Assembly (NCBI GenBank): GCA_900541035.1
Contig: UQIN01000021.1
Location: 1-43,328, forward strand
DNA length: 43,328 nt
Source: an uncultured Collinsella sp.
Lineage (GTDB): Bacteria; Actinomycetota; Coriobacteriia; Coriobacteriales; Coriobacteriaceae
Direction of reading: 5' to 3'
The notes under the pieces are model-generated. The model searched no databases and was not told the DNA's origin. It saw only the letters and a program-made list of their open reading frames with translations. Position 1 is the first letter of the stretch, and each line of letters begins with the position of its first letter. Both the position numbers and the translations under genes were made by a program. This document shows, one piece after another, positions 17,301 to 25,393 of the stretch.

Positions 17301-19001
17301 ATGCCAATGCTGCTGGATGAACCTCTTGGCCTTATCGTTGAGCGCCTTCGCAGGCGGGGGACTGATGACGCATCGGTAGAAGTTAAAGCCTGCACGAATA
17401 AATTGAGCGCAGACGTATGGGAGACAGTGAGCGCTTTTGCGAACACTGCGGGTGGGCTCATTATTTTGGGCCTAAACGAAGCCGAAGGATTTGTTCCTTC
17501 GGCTAACTTTGCTATCGATAGGGTGCGCGATCAGTTTGTTTCGGGTATCGGAGACGGAGGCTCAGCGGCAGTGGTGACCCATGCGCCACGGTACGAGCTT
17601 GATCGAGGCGAGGTCGACGGGCTCCAGGTGCTTCTGGTGCGCATCTTTGAACTTGAGCTTAAAGCGAAGCCTTGCTATATCGGCGCGCGCGGCGTGCAGA
17701 ACGGTAGCTACAAGCGCGTGGATGATAAAGATATCAAGATGTCACCCGCTGAGCTATATGAGCTGCAGAGTGCGTTGCTTCCGAGCGATGCAGACGGCAC
17801 GGTGGTTTCGGAGGCAACAGTCGAGGATTTGGATCCAGATGTCGTGCGGTCTATTATCGCAAATCGCCGGCTGCAGACCCCCCGCGTTTTGCGCGGGGCC
17901 GATACGCTGGAAAAGCAGCTGGTCAGACTCAATATCACTACAAAGGATGGTGCGGTGAAGCTCGCAGGGCTTCTGTCGGCGGGAATTTACCCCCAGCAGT
18001 TCTATCCCAAACTCATGATTGATGTCGCCGTTCATTCCGATGTGGAAAAATCTGCACCCGGGCAACCCCGGTTTATTGACCGCCAGTTGTGCGATGGCCC
18101 GATTCCGGCTTGCATCGAAGATGCCCTTGTCGCGATTGGACGGAACTTGCGCAAAGCGGCGATAGTGCAAGGCGCTGGCAGAAGGGAGGATTGGGAAGTT
18201 CCCCAGGAGGTTTTGCGCGAGGCCTTGGCAAACGCCTGCATCCATCGAGAATATTCGCCCATGTTTGTGGGGCAGGCCGTGAGTGTCGATATCTATCCAG
18301 ACAGAATAGAGATCAAAAACCCCGGTGGGCTTTGGGGCGGAAAGACGGTGGACAATCTTGCAGACGGGGAATCGCGCTGCCGAAACCCAAAGCTCATGAG
18401 CCTAATGGGGGCGACGCCGTTAGAGCATGCCGAGGGGCCCGTTGCAGAAAGCCAGGGATCTGGTATCCCGGCTATGATTCGCGAGATGGAGTCTCGTTCG
18501 CTTGGAAGGCCGAAATTTATCGTTAAGGCCGATTCGTTTACGGTGCTGCTTTCCCGGCACGGGGCGGAGCTTGCTGAAAACCGCACGTGGATTCAGAGCC
18601 ATGTGGGCACCGAGCTGACGGATCGCGAGGAAACATTGCTCATGTTTATGCGGGAGCATGGGTGCGTATGCGATGTTCAAAAAATACGAGAGGCCCTGAA
18701 GTGGGATTCGGATGACATTCGCCTGATCTGCGGGAATCTTGTCGATAAACATGTCCTGTCAAAATGTGGCAAAGACACGTTTGAGATTATCGATATGAGC
18801 AGAGAATCGTCAGCTTCGACAGCGGATAGGATCCTGGAGGCTCTCAGAGCCGAAGTGGATATGACGGCGCGAGAAATAGCGGTTGCATCGGGGGTCAAAA
18901 TTTCGTCCGTCCGCTACCATCTGCCAAAAATGGCGGATAAAGGACTCATCGAAGTAATGGGTTCATCGACGAGCCGCAACCGCCGCTATCGGAAGAAGTA
19001 G
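17301..19001 (+). CDS. AlbA_2-domain / ATP-binding transcriptional regulator with winged helices
   Basis: The 566-residue protein has an N-terminal AlbA_2 (Schlafen-like) domain at about 20-155, with VEVKAC near 27 and the conserved SAFANTAGGLIILGL at 44-58. A RecG-like GHKL ATPase segment follows, with N-box VLREALANACIHREYS at 304-319, NPGGLW at 340-345 and GSGIP at 386-390. Two winged-helix modules lie at about 440-500 and 508-555 (TAREIAVASGVKISSVRYHLPKM). Such proteins are usually annotated as putative transcriptional regulators; their ligand is unknown. The ATG at 17301 follows GAGAGACGGA, part of the operator array. The gene stands alone, bracketed by two direct copies of the 45-base repeat. 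Self-regulation is inferred. Confidence 0.88.
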   Translation: MPMLLDEPLGLIVERLRRRGTDDASVEVKACTNKLSADVWETVSAFANTAGGLIILGLNEAEGFVPSANFAIDRVRDQFVSGIGDGGSAAVVTHAPRYELDRGEVDGLQVLLVRIFELELKAKPCYIGARGVQNGSYKRVDDKDIKMSPAELYELQSALLPSDADGTVVSEATVEDLDPDVVRSIIANRRLQTPRVLRGADTLEKQLVRLNITTKDGAVKLAGLLSAGIYPQQFYPKLMIDVAVHSDVEKSAPGQPRFIDRQLCDGPIPACIEDALVAIGRNLRKAAIVQGAGRREDWEVPQEVLREALANACIHREYSPMFVGQAVSVDIYPDRIEIKNPGGLWGGKTVDNLADGESRCRNPKLMSLMGATPLEHAEGPVAESQGSGIPAMIREMESRSLGRPKFIVKADSFTVLLSRHGAELAENRTWIQSHVGTELTDREETLLMFMREHGCVCDVQKIREALKWDSDDIRLICGNLVDKHVLSKCGKDTFEIIDMSRESSASTADRILEALRAEVDMTAREIAVASGVKISSVRYHLPKMADKGLIEVMGSSTSRNRRYRKK

Positions 19002-19076
19002 ATGCAGCCGAGTCGCCCCTCTTGTGTCTCTCGAAGTGAGATGGGTGCTAGGGGGGGCGACTGCCTCGCGATATTT

Positions 19077-19124
19077 CCCCAGATAAAACCTGCCAAAATA
19101 AACCTGTCCCTTATTGGCGGGTCA
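19077..19124 (+). repeat. Copy 2 of the 45-base repeat with CCTGTCCC core
   Basis: It matches copy 1 (16988) in the same orientation over CCCAGATAAAACCTGCCAAA and AATAAACCTGTCCCTT. The 3' stem is TTGGCGGGT, still able to pair with ACCTGCCAA through one wobble. It lies 76 bases after the AlbA_2 gene stop. I see nothing else in the 297 bases up to larE apart from the small hairpin at its end. Confidence 0.88.
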
Positions 19125-19271
19125 GTTAACGCAGTGCAGGTTGAGCATATGCGAGCGAGCGGTCTCCGGGTGCGGTAAGGTGACGTGAAACAAGCGGGCG
19201 CTGACCTTTTGGTCGCGCCCGTGAAGTTGAACGTCAGATTGCCGTGTCCGGAGCCCGCGCAGCGCCGAGCA

Positions 19272-19298
19272 GTTACGCCGTTTGTAAAACGGCGTAAC
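19272..19298 (-). terminator. Hairpin directly after larE
   Basis: GTTACGCCGTTT pairs perfectly with AAACGGCGTAAC across a three-base loop, touching the larE stop codon. No T-run follows on the larE strand, so it may protect the mRNA end rather than terminate. Confidence 0.5.
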
Positions 19299-20177
19299 CT
19301 AAAGGTTCATGTTGCCGTGAATGTAGGGGGTGACCTCGGGGGAGATATGGTCGCAGCCCAGCTCGCGCAGCGCGGACTCGATGGCGGCGGGCAGCGGGGT
19401 CTTGCCCTTGTCGTCGACGGCGTTGCCACCGAGGGCAGCAATCTTGGCGACATCTGCGGGTGCGGCCTCGATATGCATGCAGCCGCCGACCAAGCGCGCG
19501 CGTACCTGTGCCAGATCAAGATCGTGCAGGTAATCCTCGCAGGCGCGGATTAAATCGACCTTCTCGCGTGTAAGCTCCTCGCCCGTGGGGACGCGGGTGG
19601 CAAGACATGCTCCCGCCGGCAGGTTCCAAACGGGATAGCCCCATGCGCGCAGCAGCTCGCGCTCTTCGTCCTTGGTAAAGCCGACCTCCATAAGGGGTGA
19701 GCGTACGCCGAGCTCTTCTGCCGCACGCATGCCGGGGCGGTAGTCACCGCGATCGCTTGCATTGCTGCCATCGATGACGGTGGGAAAGCCGAGCGACTTG
19801 GCGTGGTTGACGATGGCGGTAAAGCCGGCGTGCTTGCAGTGGTAGCAGCGATTAGTATCGTTGCAGGCTACTTGGGGGAGCTGCAGCTGATCCACCGAAA
19901 GATTGAGCACGGGGAGCTTAAAATGCGGCCCCTCATTGGCCTGCCCATCAACGGACTGCTCAAACGAAGCCTGCTCGGGCGTGCCGATGAGCGGCGTGGT
20001 GAGATGGACGAGGAGGGTATTGGTAGGCATGATGCGGGCGCATACGGCGGCCAAAAAGCTGCTGTCGACGCCACCGGAAAACCCGATAGCCACGCGCCCG
20101 TATGCCAAAAGCAGCTGTTCGAGCGCCGATAGCTTGTCTTGAAGCTCCTCTGCGGGTGCCGTGGTGTCTAAAATCAT
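19299..20177 (-). CDS. larE: LarE, sulfur transferase for the nickel-pincer cofactor
   Basis: LarE is a PP-loop ATP enzyme that adenylylates the nicotinate-derived precursor made by LarB and donates sulphur to it for the NPN cofactor of LarA. The PP-loop SGGVDSS is at 34-40. Conserved blocks are CYHCKHAGF (C111, C114), VIDGSNASDRGDYRPG, RSPLMEVGFTKDE and AGACLATRVPTGEELT. C191 in the last block is the best candidate for the sacrificial cysteine (C176 in L. plantarum LarE), which I infer by position. Length is 292 residues. AAGGAA precedes the ATG at 20177. It lies about 17 kb from larA and stands alone here. Confidence 0.9.
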   Translation of the reverse strand: MILDTTAPAEELQDKLSALEQLLLAYGRVAIGFSGGVDSSFLAAVCARIMPTNTLLVHLTTPLIGTPEQASFEQSVDGQANEGPHFKLPVLNLSVDQLQLPQVACNDTNRCYHCKHAGFTAIVNHAKSLGFPTVIDGSNASDRGDYRPGMRAAEELGVRSPLMEVGFTKDEERELLRAWGYPVWNLPAGACLATRVPTGEELTREKVDLIRACEDYLHDLDLAQVRARLVGGCMHIEAAPADVAKIAALGGNAVDDKGKTPLPAAIESALRELGCDHISPEVTPYIHGNMNL

Positions 20178-20350
20178 GAAACGTTCCTTATCGTTGAGTA
20201 CTCGATCGAAAACTATAATCCTAATGCGTTACTTGCCATAAGACTTCTATCTGTGTAACGAAAGTGCAATATGGCATATACGTTATATACAAGTTGCCAA
20301 ATGCGGTAGAGTTGCAGCAACGCGACAGCGAGAGTCGATGGGGGACCGAT

Positions 20351-21001
20351 ATGATCAAGGCTGTTATTTTTGACATGGATGGAACGCTGGTCGATACCGA
20401 GCGTTTGGGGATTAAGGCCTGGAAGGCAGGCGCCGCTGAGCTGGGGCTCGCGATTGATGAAGCGCTGATCCATCAGTTTATCGGCCGCACGCTGCCCGAT
20501 GTCATGGACATCCTCGATAGGCATTACGGCAGCCATGAAACCACCGAGGCGGTCTATGTCCGCCACAAGGAGATTCGCGACGAGATGGTCAAGACCGAGC
20601 TGGAGCTTAAGGCCGGCGCCGCCGAGTGCCTAGACGAGCTGCTGGCTGCGGGCTATCACGTGGGTCTAGCGACGTCGTCGCGCCTCGTTACGGCGGAGCG
20701 CAACCTTAAGATGGTTGGCCTCTTTGACAAGTTTGAAACGGTAACGTGTGGCGAGGACGTCGTGCACGGCAAGCCCGACCCCGAGATGTATCTGCTCGCC
20801 TGCGAGCGCGCGGGCTTTGCTCCCGAGGAATGTGCCGTGGTCGAAGATTCGCGCAACGGTTGCGTCTCGGGCATTACGGCCGGCTGCCATGTCTTTGCCG
20901 TCCCCGATATCGTGCCGCTGCCGCAGGACGTGGTGGATGGCTGCGAGGCCGTGCTCGATACGTTGTTCGACCTGGCGGCGGCAATCAAGACTGTGCGCTA
21001 G
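20351..21001 (+). CDS. HAD-family hydrolase (beta-phosphoglucomutase/phosphatase-like)
   Basis: The 216-residue protein is a haloacid dehalogenase superfamily phosphatase or phosphomutase of the cap-I type. Motif I is FDMDGT with nucleophile D8 and acid/base D10, motif II is LATSSR, motif III lysine is in HGKPDPEMY and motif IV is VVEDSRNG. The substrate is probably a small sugar phosphate but is not shown by the sequence. The ATG at 20351 has GGGGGA seven bases upstream. It diverges from larE with 173 bases between starts and is convergent with the LacI gene. Confidence 0.9.
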   Translation: MIKAVIFDMDGTLVDTERLGIKAWKAGAAELGLAIDEALIHQFIGRTLPDVMDILDRHYGSHETTEAVYVRHKEIRDEMVKTELELKAGAAECLDELLAAGYHVGLATSSRLVTAERNLKMVGLFDKFETVTCGEDVVHGKPDPEMYLLACERAGFAPEECAVVEDSRNGCVSGITAGCHVFAVPDIVPLPQDVVDGCEAVLDTLFDLAAAIKTVR

Positions 21002-21041
21002 AAAATTGCGGCGTTGAAACGAGCGATTGCTCACGTTTGCG

Positions 21042-21087
21042 CTCAAGCAAAAGGGGCCCGGCAATGGTCGGGCCCCTTTTGCTTGAG
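21042..21087. terminator. Bidirectional terminator with 19-bp perfect stem
   Basis: CTCAAGCAAAAGGGGCCCG at 21042-21060 is the exact reverse complement of 21069-21087, with an eight-base loop. The AAAA/TTTT parts in the stem allow termination for both convergent genes. Confidence 0.9.
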
Positions 21088-21114
21088 CGGCGACTTAGCA
21101 TACTTGCGGGCGTG

Positions 21115-22227
21115 CTATAGATACGCACCGAGGTTGATGGCCGTGGCGTCGGTCTGGCTGCTTGCCTGGGTGCTGGCGCGTTCCAGCAGGAACGGCCGCA
21201 CGAGTTCTTGGCGGTTGATGTCCTCGATGGCCGTGACCGCGGTGACGGTGCGCGCGGCAGAGCTGACGTGGATATGCTTGGTCTTTGTCGGGACCTTGTT
21301 CTCGATTTGCTCCATCAGCAGTTGGACACCCTTGCGGCCAATCTCGTAGCCCGGGGGCGCTACCGTAGTGAGCGGGACCGATCCGCTCCAAGCGAGCGGG
21401 TTGCCGTCGCATCCGGCCACGCGTACTTGCCCGGGGACAGAGATGCCCTTGTTGACCAGTGCCGAAACGACGCCCGAGGCCAACACATCGGTCAGGCCGA
21501 CGACAAAATCGGGACGTTCGTCCGCGGGGCGCTCGGCGATTTGGGCACCGATGCCGTAGCCGTCGGCAGCGGTATTCCATTCGCCGGCGTCGATGACTTC
21601 GATCTTGATATCGGGGTGCAGGGCGAGCGCCTTATGAATGCCAAGGACGCGCAGGGTGAGTTGCATAAATGCTGCTCGGCCGACGACGACAATATGGTGC
21701 GCGCCGCGGGCGATAGCAAGTTCGGCAATGATGCGACCCTGGGCCTCGTTGTCGGCCGCTACGTAGTAGCCGGGCTCGGAGCAATGGATGTCCAGATGGA
21801 CGATCGGCACGGGCATCTTGGTCATGGCGGGGTGCCAGTCGGGGGATGCCATGGGCTGAACCATGACGCCGGACATCTGGGTGCCCATAAAGTAGCGCAG
21901 GTAATGGTCCTCGAGAATATCGTCGTTATCGGCGTTGGCGATGAGCAGGTCGTAGCCGTGCTTGCGGGCCTCGTTGTGGGCGCCGCTGGCGATTTGGAGC
22001 GAAAAGCCGTGATCGAGACGGGGGAGCACCAGGCCAAAGGACTTGGTGGCGCCGCCCGCGAGCTGACGGGCGCTTTGGTTGGGCAGGTAGCCAAGGCGAT
22101 TGATGGTCTCGTTGATGAGCTTGAGGGTCTCGGGGCGCAGCTTTTCGGGGTGGTTGAGCGCGTTGGAAACCGTGCCCAACGAAACCCCGGCCTCGCGCGC
22201 GACGTCGCTGATTTTTACCTTTGCCAT
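21115..22227 (-). CDS. LacI-family transcriptional regulator
   Basis: This 370-residue repressor-type protein has a LacI helix-turn-helix at about 5-25 (ISDVAREAGVSLGTVSNALN), the hinge region LGYLPNQSARQLAGG and a periplasmic-binding-protein-like effector domain from about 62 on, with ending segments GYEIGRKGVQLLMEQIEN. The effector is presumably a sugar or nucleoside; it cannot be named. AAAGGGG lies before the ATG at 22227. It diverges from glmS across 312 bases that contain two repeats and a palindrome, so control of glmS is possible but not shown. Confidence 0.92.
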   Translation of the reverse strand: MAKVKISDVAREAGVSLGTVSNALNHPEKLRPETLKLINETINRLGYLPNQSARQLAGGATKSFGLVLPRLDHGFSLQIASGAHNEARKHGYDLLIANADNDDILEDHYLRYFMGTQMSGVMVQPMASPDWHPAMTKMPVPIVHLDIHCSEPGYYVAADNEAQGRIIAELAIARGAHHIVVVGRAAFMQLTLRVLGIHKALALHPDIKIEVIDAGEWNTAADGYGIGAQIAERPADERPDFVVGLTDVLASGVVSALVNKGISVPGQVRVAGCDGNPLAWSGSVPLTTVAPPGYEIGRKGVQLLMEQIENKVPTKTKHIHVSSAARTVTAVTAIEDINRQELVRPFLLERASTQASSQTDATAINLGAYL

Positions 22228-22280
22228 AGCGGCCCCTTTGATGCGTTTCAAGTACAAGCCAGATTGTAGCATCCCAAACC

Positions 22281-22325
22281 TTCCAAAAAGGGACAGGTTT
22301 ATTTTGGCAGGTTTTATCTGGGCAA
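22281..22325 (-). repeat. Inverted copy 3 of the 45-base repeat
   Basis: On the minus strand it reads GCCCAGATAAAACCTGCCAA, then AATAAACCTGTCCCTTTTTGGAAGGTT, nearly identical to the copies at 16988, 19077 and 24453. It lies 54 bases upstream of the LacI start codon, in the lacI-glmS gap. Confidence 0.88.
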
Positions 22326-22342
22326 ACGCTATTGCCAGCGCG

Positions 22343-22377
22343 ACCACCACGAAGGGGGCAGGCACCTTTGTGGTGGT
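22343..22377. repeat. Small hairpin repeat with GGGGGCAGGCACC loop
   Basis: ACCACCACGAAG pairs with CTTTGTGGTGGT (one wobble) around GGGGGCAGGCAC. It lies 18 bases from the 45-base repeat and has the same plan: a variable stem closing a G-rich core. Confidence 0.7.
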
Positions 22378-22404
22378 TTGGACCGGCTGGACGTGTGTGC
22401 ATCG

Positions 22405-22430
22405 AGTGGTATCTAAGTTGAGATACCACT
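22405..22430. promoter_or_regulatory. Palindromic operator candidate upstream of glmS
   Basis: AGTGGTATCT at 22405-22414 is exactly inverted as AGATACCACT at 22421-22430, and a further half site TGGTATAT follows at 22433. TGGTAT half sites resemble those bound by GntR/HutC-type amino-sugar regulators such as NagR. A TACAAT at 22460 could be the -10 of the glmS promoter. Function is inferred. Confidence 0.5.
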
Positions 22431-22539
22431 TCTGGTATATCAGCTTGCGTTTGCGTGAGTACAATACTCGAACGTTATACGTCTCAGCGCCCCTTGTGCG
22501 TGGACGTCTTGCAGTCACGCGAACGAAGGGATTTATCTT

Positions 22540-24387
22540 ATGTGCGGAATCGTCGGCTACACCGGCTCTGATATTGCAAAGAACATCCTGGTCACGGGCC
22601 TCAAGCGTATGGAGTATCGCGGCTATGACTCCTCGGGCGTCGCGCTCGAGGTGGGCGAGGGCGCCGCGGCGCACCTCGACGTCATCCGCCGCGTGGGCAA
22701 GGTCGCGGGTCTGGAGAGCGAGCTTTCCAACATCGACAGCGACGCTACCTGCGGTATCGGCCATACCCGTTGGGCCACCCACGGCAAGCCCTCCGTCGTT
22801 AACGCTCACCCCCACACCAGCTGCGACGGTCGTATCGCCATCGTCCACAACGGCATCATCGAGAACTTCGCCGAGCTGCGCGAAGAGCTGGAGGGCCGCG
22901 GCCACCACTTTAAGAGCGAGACCGATACCGAGGTCTTCGCGCATCTGATCGAAGAGGCTTATGCCGAGACGCACGACCTGATGGCCTCCGTGCGCGAGGC
23001 TTGCACCCACGTGGTCGGTGCCTATGGTCTGGCCGCCGTGTGCGCTGACGAGCCCGGCGTGATCGCCGTGGCCCGCAAGGATTCCCCGATCGTGGTCGGC
23101 GTGGGCGAGACCGGCGCCTATGTCGCCTCCGATGTCATCGCGCTCATCGACGCCACCCGCGATGTCGTGGTGCTCGAGGACGGTCAGTTTGCCAAGCTCA
23201 CGCCCACAGGCGTCGAGTACACCGACGAGGCCGGCAACGTTATCGAGCCCAAGGTCACCCACATCGACTGGGACCTGGACATGGCAGAAAAGGGCGGTTA
23301 TCCCGACTTTATGCTCAAGGAGATTCACGAGCAGCCGCGCGTCGTGCGCGACACGCTGGTTGGTCGTATGACGCCGGCCGGCGAGCTCGACATCGACGAG
23401 CTGGGCCTTTCGCTCGAGGAACTCAACGACATCGACCGCGTCTACGTGATCGCTTGCGGCACCAGCTATCATGCTGGCCTCATTGCCAAGAATCTCATTG
23501 AGGGCTGGGCTCGCATCCCCACCGAGGTGGAGGCGGCCAGCGAGTTCCGTTATCGCAACCCCATCATTACGCCGACGACGCTTGTCGTTGCCGTGTCCCA
23601 GTCGGGCGAGACGGCCGATACCCTTGCCGCCATTCGCGACGCGCGCATCAAGGGTGCCAAGGTCTTCGGCATCACCAACGTGGTGGGCAGCCCCGTGGCG
23701 CGTGAGAGCGACGGCGTCATCTACACCAAGGCCAACAAGGAGATCGCGGTCGCCTCGACCAAGAGCTTCATCGGCCAGGTCGTGAGCCTTACGCTTTTGG
23801 CCCTGCTGCTGGCGCAGGTCAAGTACCGCTTGACCACCAAGCAGGCGCGCATGCTGTTCCGCGAGCTTTCCGATACGGCCGAGCAGATCCAGTGGATTTT
23901 GGATACCCAAACCGAGGCCGTTCATGAGGCTGCCCTGCTGTGCAAGGACGCGCAGTCGGCGCTGTTCGTGGGCCGTGGCATGGGTGCCGCTATTTCCTAC
24001 GAGGGTGCGCTCAAGCTCAAGGAAGTCAGCTACCTGCACGCCGAGGCATATGCCGCCGGTGAGATGAAGCATGGCCCCATTGCCCTGATCGACCCGGGCT
24101 TCCCTGTCATCGCCGTGGCCACCAAGAGTGCCACCTACGACAAGACCGTGTCGAACCTTATGGAGTGCAAGGCGCGCGGCGCCAAGGTCATCGTCGTTGC
24201 CACCGAGGGCGACGAGGAGATCAACAAAATCGCCGACTGCATTATCCGCGTGCCAGCAGTCCGCGACGTGTTCAGCCCCATCACGGCGAGCGTCCCGCTG
24301 CAGCTGCTCGCCCGCGAGGTCGCCATCCTGCGCGGCTGCGACGTCGACCAGCCCCGCAACCTGGCAAAGAGCGTTACCGTGGAGTAG
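22540..24387 (+). CDS. glmS: Glutamine-fructose-6-phosphate aminotransferase (isomerising)
   Basis: GlmS makes glucosamine-6-phosphate from fructose-6-phosphate and glutamine, the first step to UDP-GlcNAc for peptidoglycan. The mature N-terminus CGIVGYTG supplies the glutaminase nucleophile C2. The N-terminal amidotransferase domain includes RMEYRGYDSSG, GIGHTRWATHG and HNGIIENF. Two SIS sugar-isomerase domains follow, with ACGTSYHA, VSQSGETADT and the C-terminal LAKSVTVE. The 615-residue length is normal. AAGGGA lies nine bases before the ATG. A strong terminator follows. I saw no glmS ribozyme upstream. Confidence 0.97.
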   Translation: MCGIVGYTGSDIAKNILVTGLKRMEYRGYDSSGVALEVGEGAAAHLDVIRRVGKVAGLESELSNIDSDATCGIGHTRWATHGKPSVVNAHPHTSCDGRIAIVHNGIIENFAELREELEGRGHHFKSETDTEVFAHLIEEAYAETHDLMASVREACTHVVGAYGLAAVCADEPGVIAVARKDSPIVVGVGETGAYVASDVIALIDATRDVVVLEDGQFAKLTPTGVEYTDEAGNVIEPKVTHIDWDLDMAEKGGYPDFMLKEIHEQPRVVRDTLVGRMTPAGELDIDELGLSLEELNDIDRVYVIACGTSYHAGLIAKNLIEGWARIPTEVEAASEFRYRNPIITPTTLVVAVSQSGETADTLAAIRDARIKGAKVFGITNVVGSPVARESDGVIYTKANKEIAVASTKSFIGQVVSLTLLALLLAQVKYRLTTKQARMLFRELSDTAEQIQWILDTQTEAVHEAALLCKDAQSALFVGRGMGAAISYEGALKLKEVSYLHAEAYAAGEMKHGPIALIDPGFPVIAVATKSATYDKTVSNLMECKARGAKVIVVATEGDEEINKIADCIIRVPAVRDVFSPITASVPLQLLAREVAILRGCDVDQPRNLAKSVTVE

Positions 24388-24410
24388 TTGGTTCCGCCAT
24401 TCTGGCGACC

Positions 24411-24447
24411 AAGGCCCGGCTCCGTTGCAGCGGAGCCGGGCCTTGTT
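24411..24447 (+). terminator. Rho-independent terminator after glmS
   Basis: AAGGCCCGGCTCCG pairs perfectly with CGGAGCCGGGCCTT around TTGCAG and is followed by GTTT. It is GC-rich and well placed, though the T-run is short. Confidence 0.8.
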
Positions 24448-24452
24448 TCATT

Positions 24453-24500
24453 TGCCCAGATAAAACCTGCCAAAATAAACCTGTCCCAATTTGGCAGGTT
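24453..24500 (+). repeat. Copy 4 of the 45-base repeat with CCTGTCCC core
   Basis: It reads TTTGCCCAGATAAAACCTGC and continues CAAAATAAACCTGTCCCAATTTGGCAGGTT. The stem AACCTGCCAAA/TTTGGCAGGTT is perfect (11 bp). Its last bases supply part of the stop codon of the GntR gene on the other strand, so the element has inserted or been retained right at a gene end. Confidence 0.9.
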
Positions 24501-25230
24501 AGCGGAGCTTGCTGGTCTCGAAGTACTCGGGGAACTGGTCCAGAACCTCGGTCTGGTTGCGGAACATCATGTGCAGGTGCTTGCTGACCAAAAAGCTCGC
24601 TTCGATGGGGTCGCGACCGGCGATAGCGCGGCGAATCTGCTTGTGCTCGTTCACGATGTCCTGATTGTCGAGAACCTGCGTGGCGGCGCGCAGCCAGCGG
24701 AAGCGCTCCAGGTCGGCATTGGTCTCTTCGAGCCACGACCACACGGTGCTACGACATGCGATGCTAAAAATCATGTGATGCATGAGGTTGTCGCTCAAAA
24801 AGAAGCCGATGCGATCCTCTTCGGCCATGGCCTTTTCCTGCAGCACGATGGCGCGGTCGAGCTGCTCGATGCCGGCCGACGTGGCGCGCGCACAGCACTC
24901 CACAATCACCTGCTTTTCCAGATGCTCGCGGATGTAACAGGCACTCTCGGCAAGGGTGAGGTTGATGGGTGAGACGTAGGTGCCGCTCTGGGGCACGGTG
25001 CGCACCAGGCCTTCTTGCGCCAAGCGAACCAAAGCCTCGCGCACGGGCGTGCGCCCCATGTCCAGGTCATCGCAAAGTTGCTTGACGCCCAGCTTTTCGC
25101 CCGGCTTGTAGTCCAGGTAGACGATTTTGCGTCGAATGGTGTGGTAGGACTGGTCCTGTAGGCTCGTTTCCTGCTCGCCGACGTGCATCGATTCTTCCAT
25201 AGCGCCTCGCAACTGTTCTATCAAACTCAT
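24499..25230 (-). CDS. GntR-family transcriptional regulator (FCD/FadR type)
   Basis: This 243-residue regulator has a GntR winged helix at about 25-95 (YKPGEKLGVKQLCDDLDMGR, TPVREALVRLAQEGLV) and an all-helical FCD effector domain from about 105, with metal-ligand-type residues in FFLSDNLMHHMIF and NEHKQIRRAI. FCD regulators commonly sense small carboxylates or sugar acids. The start is uncertain: ATG 25230 lacks a ribosome binding site, while the in-frame ATG at 25200 has GAGG close by. It diverges from the exporter gene 163 bases away, which makes that gene a likely target. Confidence 0.9.
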   Translation of the reverse strand: MSLIEQLRGAMEESMHVGEQETSLQDQSYHTIRRKIVYLDYKPGEKLGVKQLCDDLDMGRTPVREALVRLAQEGLVRTVPQSGTYVSPINLTLAESACYIREHLEKQVIVECCARATSAGIEQLDRAIVLQEKAMAEEDRIGFFLSDNLMHHMIFSIACRSTVWSWLEETNADLERFRWLRAATQVLDNQDIVNEHKQIRRAIAGRDPIEASFLVSKHLHMMFRNQTEVLDQFPEYFETSKLR

Positions 25231-25393
25231 ATGTCAGTTGTTAATTATGCCGCGAATCAGCTTTCCGCGGTGGGTAATTCGGCTGTTGCCTGAGAACTAT
25301 TGCGGCATCTTAGTCTGTGTTTGCGCAAGGCTGCGCTCAATGTTGCCGTATCATAAGCCGTCGCAAACGTGAAATAGAAAGAAGGAATCCCAT

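Noticed and set aside
22431..22539. glmS ribozyme upstream of glmS
   Set aside because: The space between the palindrome and the start codon is too short and lacks the conserved ribozyme core; regulation by a protein is more likely.
21115..24072. 985-codon minus-strand frame joining the LacI gene with sequence opposite glmS
   Set aside because: Only the last 370 codons are a LacI protein with its own start and ribosome binding site. The upstream part is antisense to glmS and crosses intergenic repeats.
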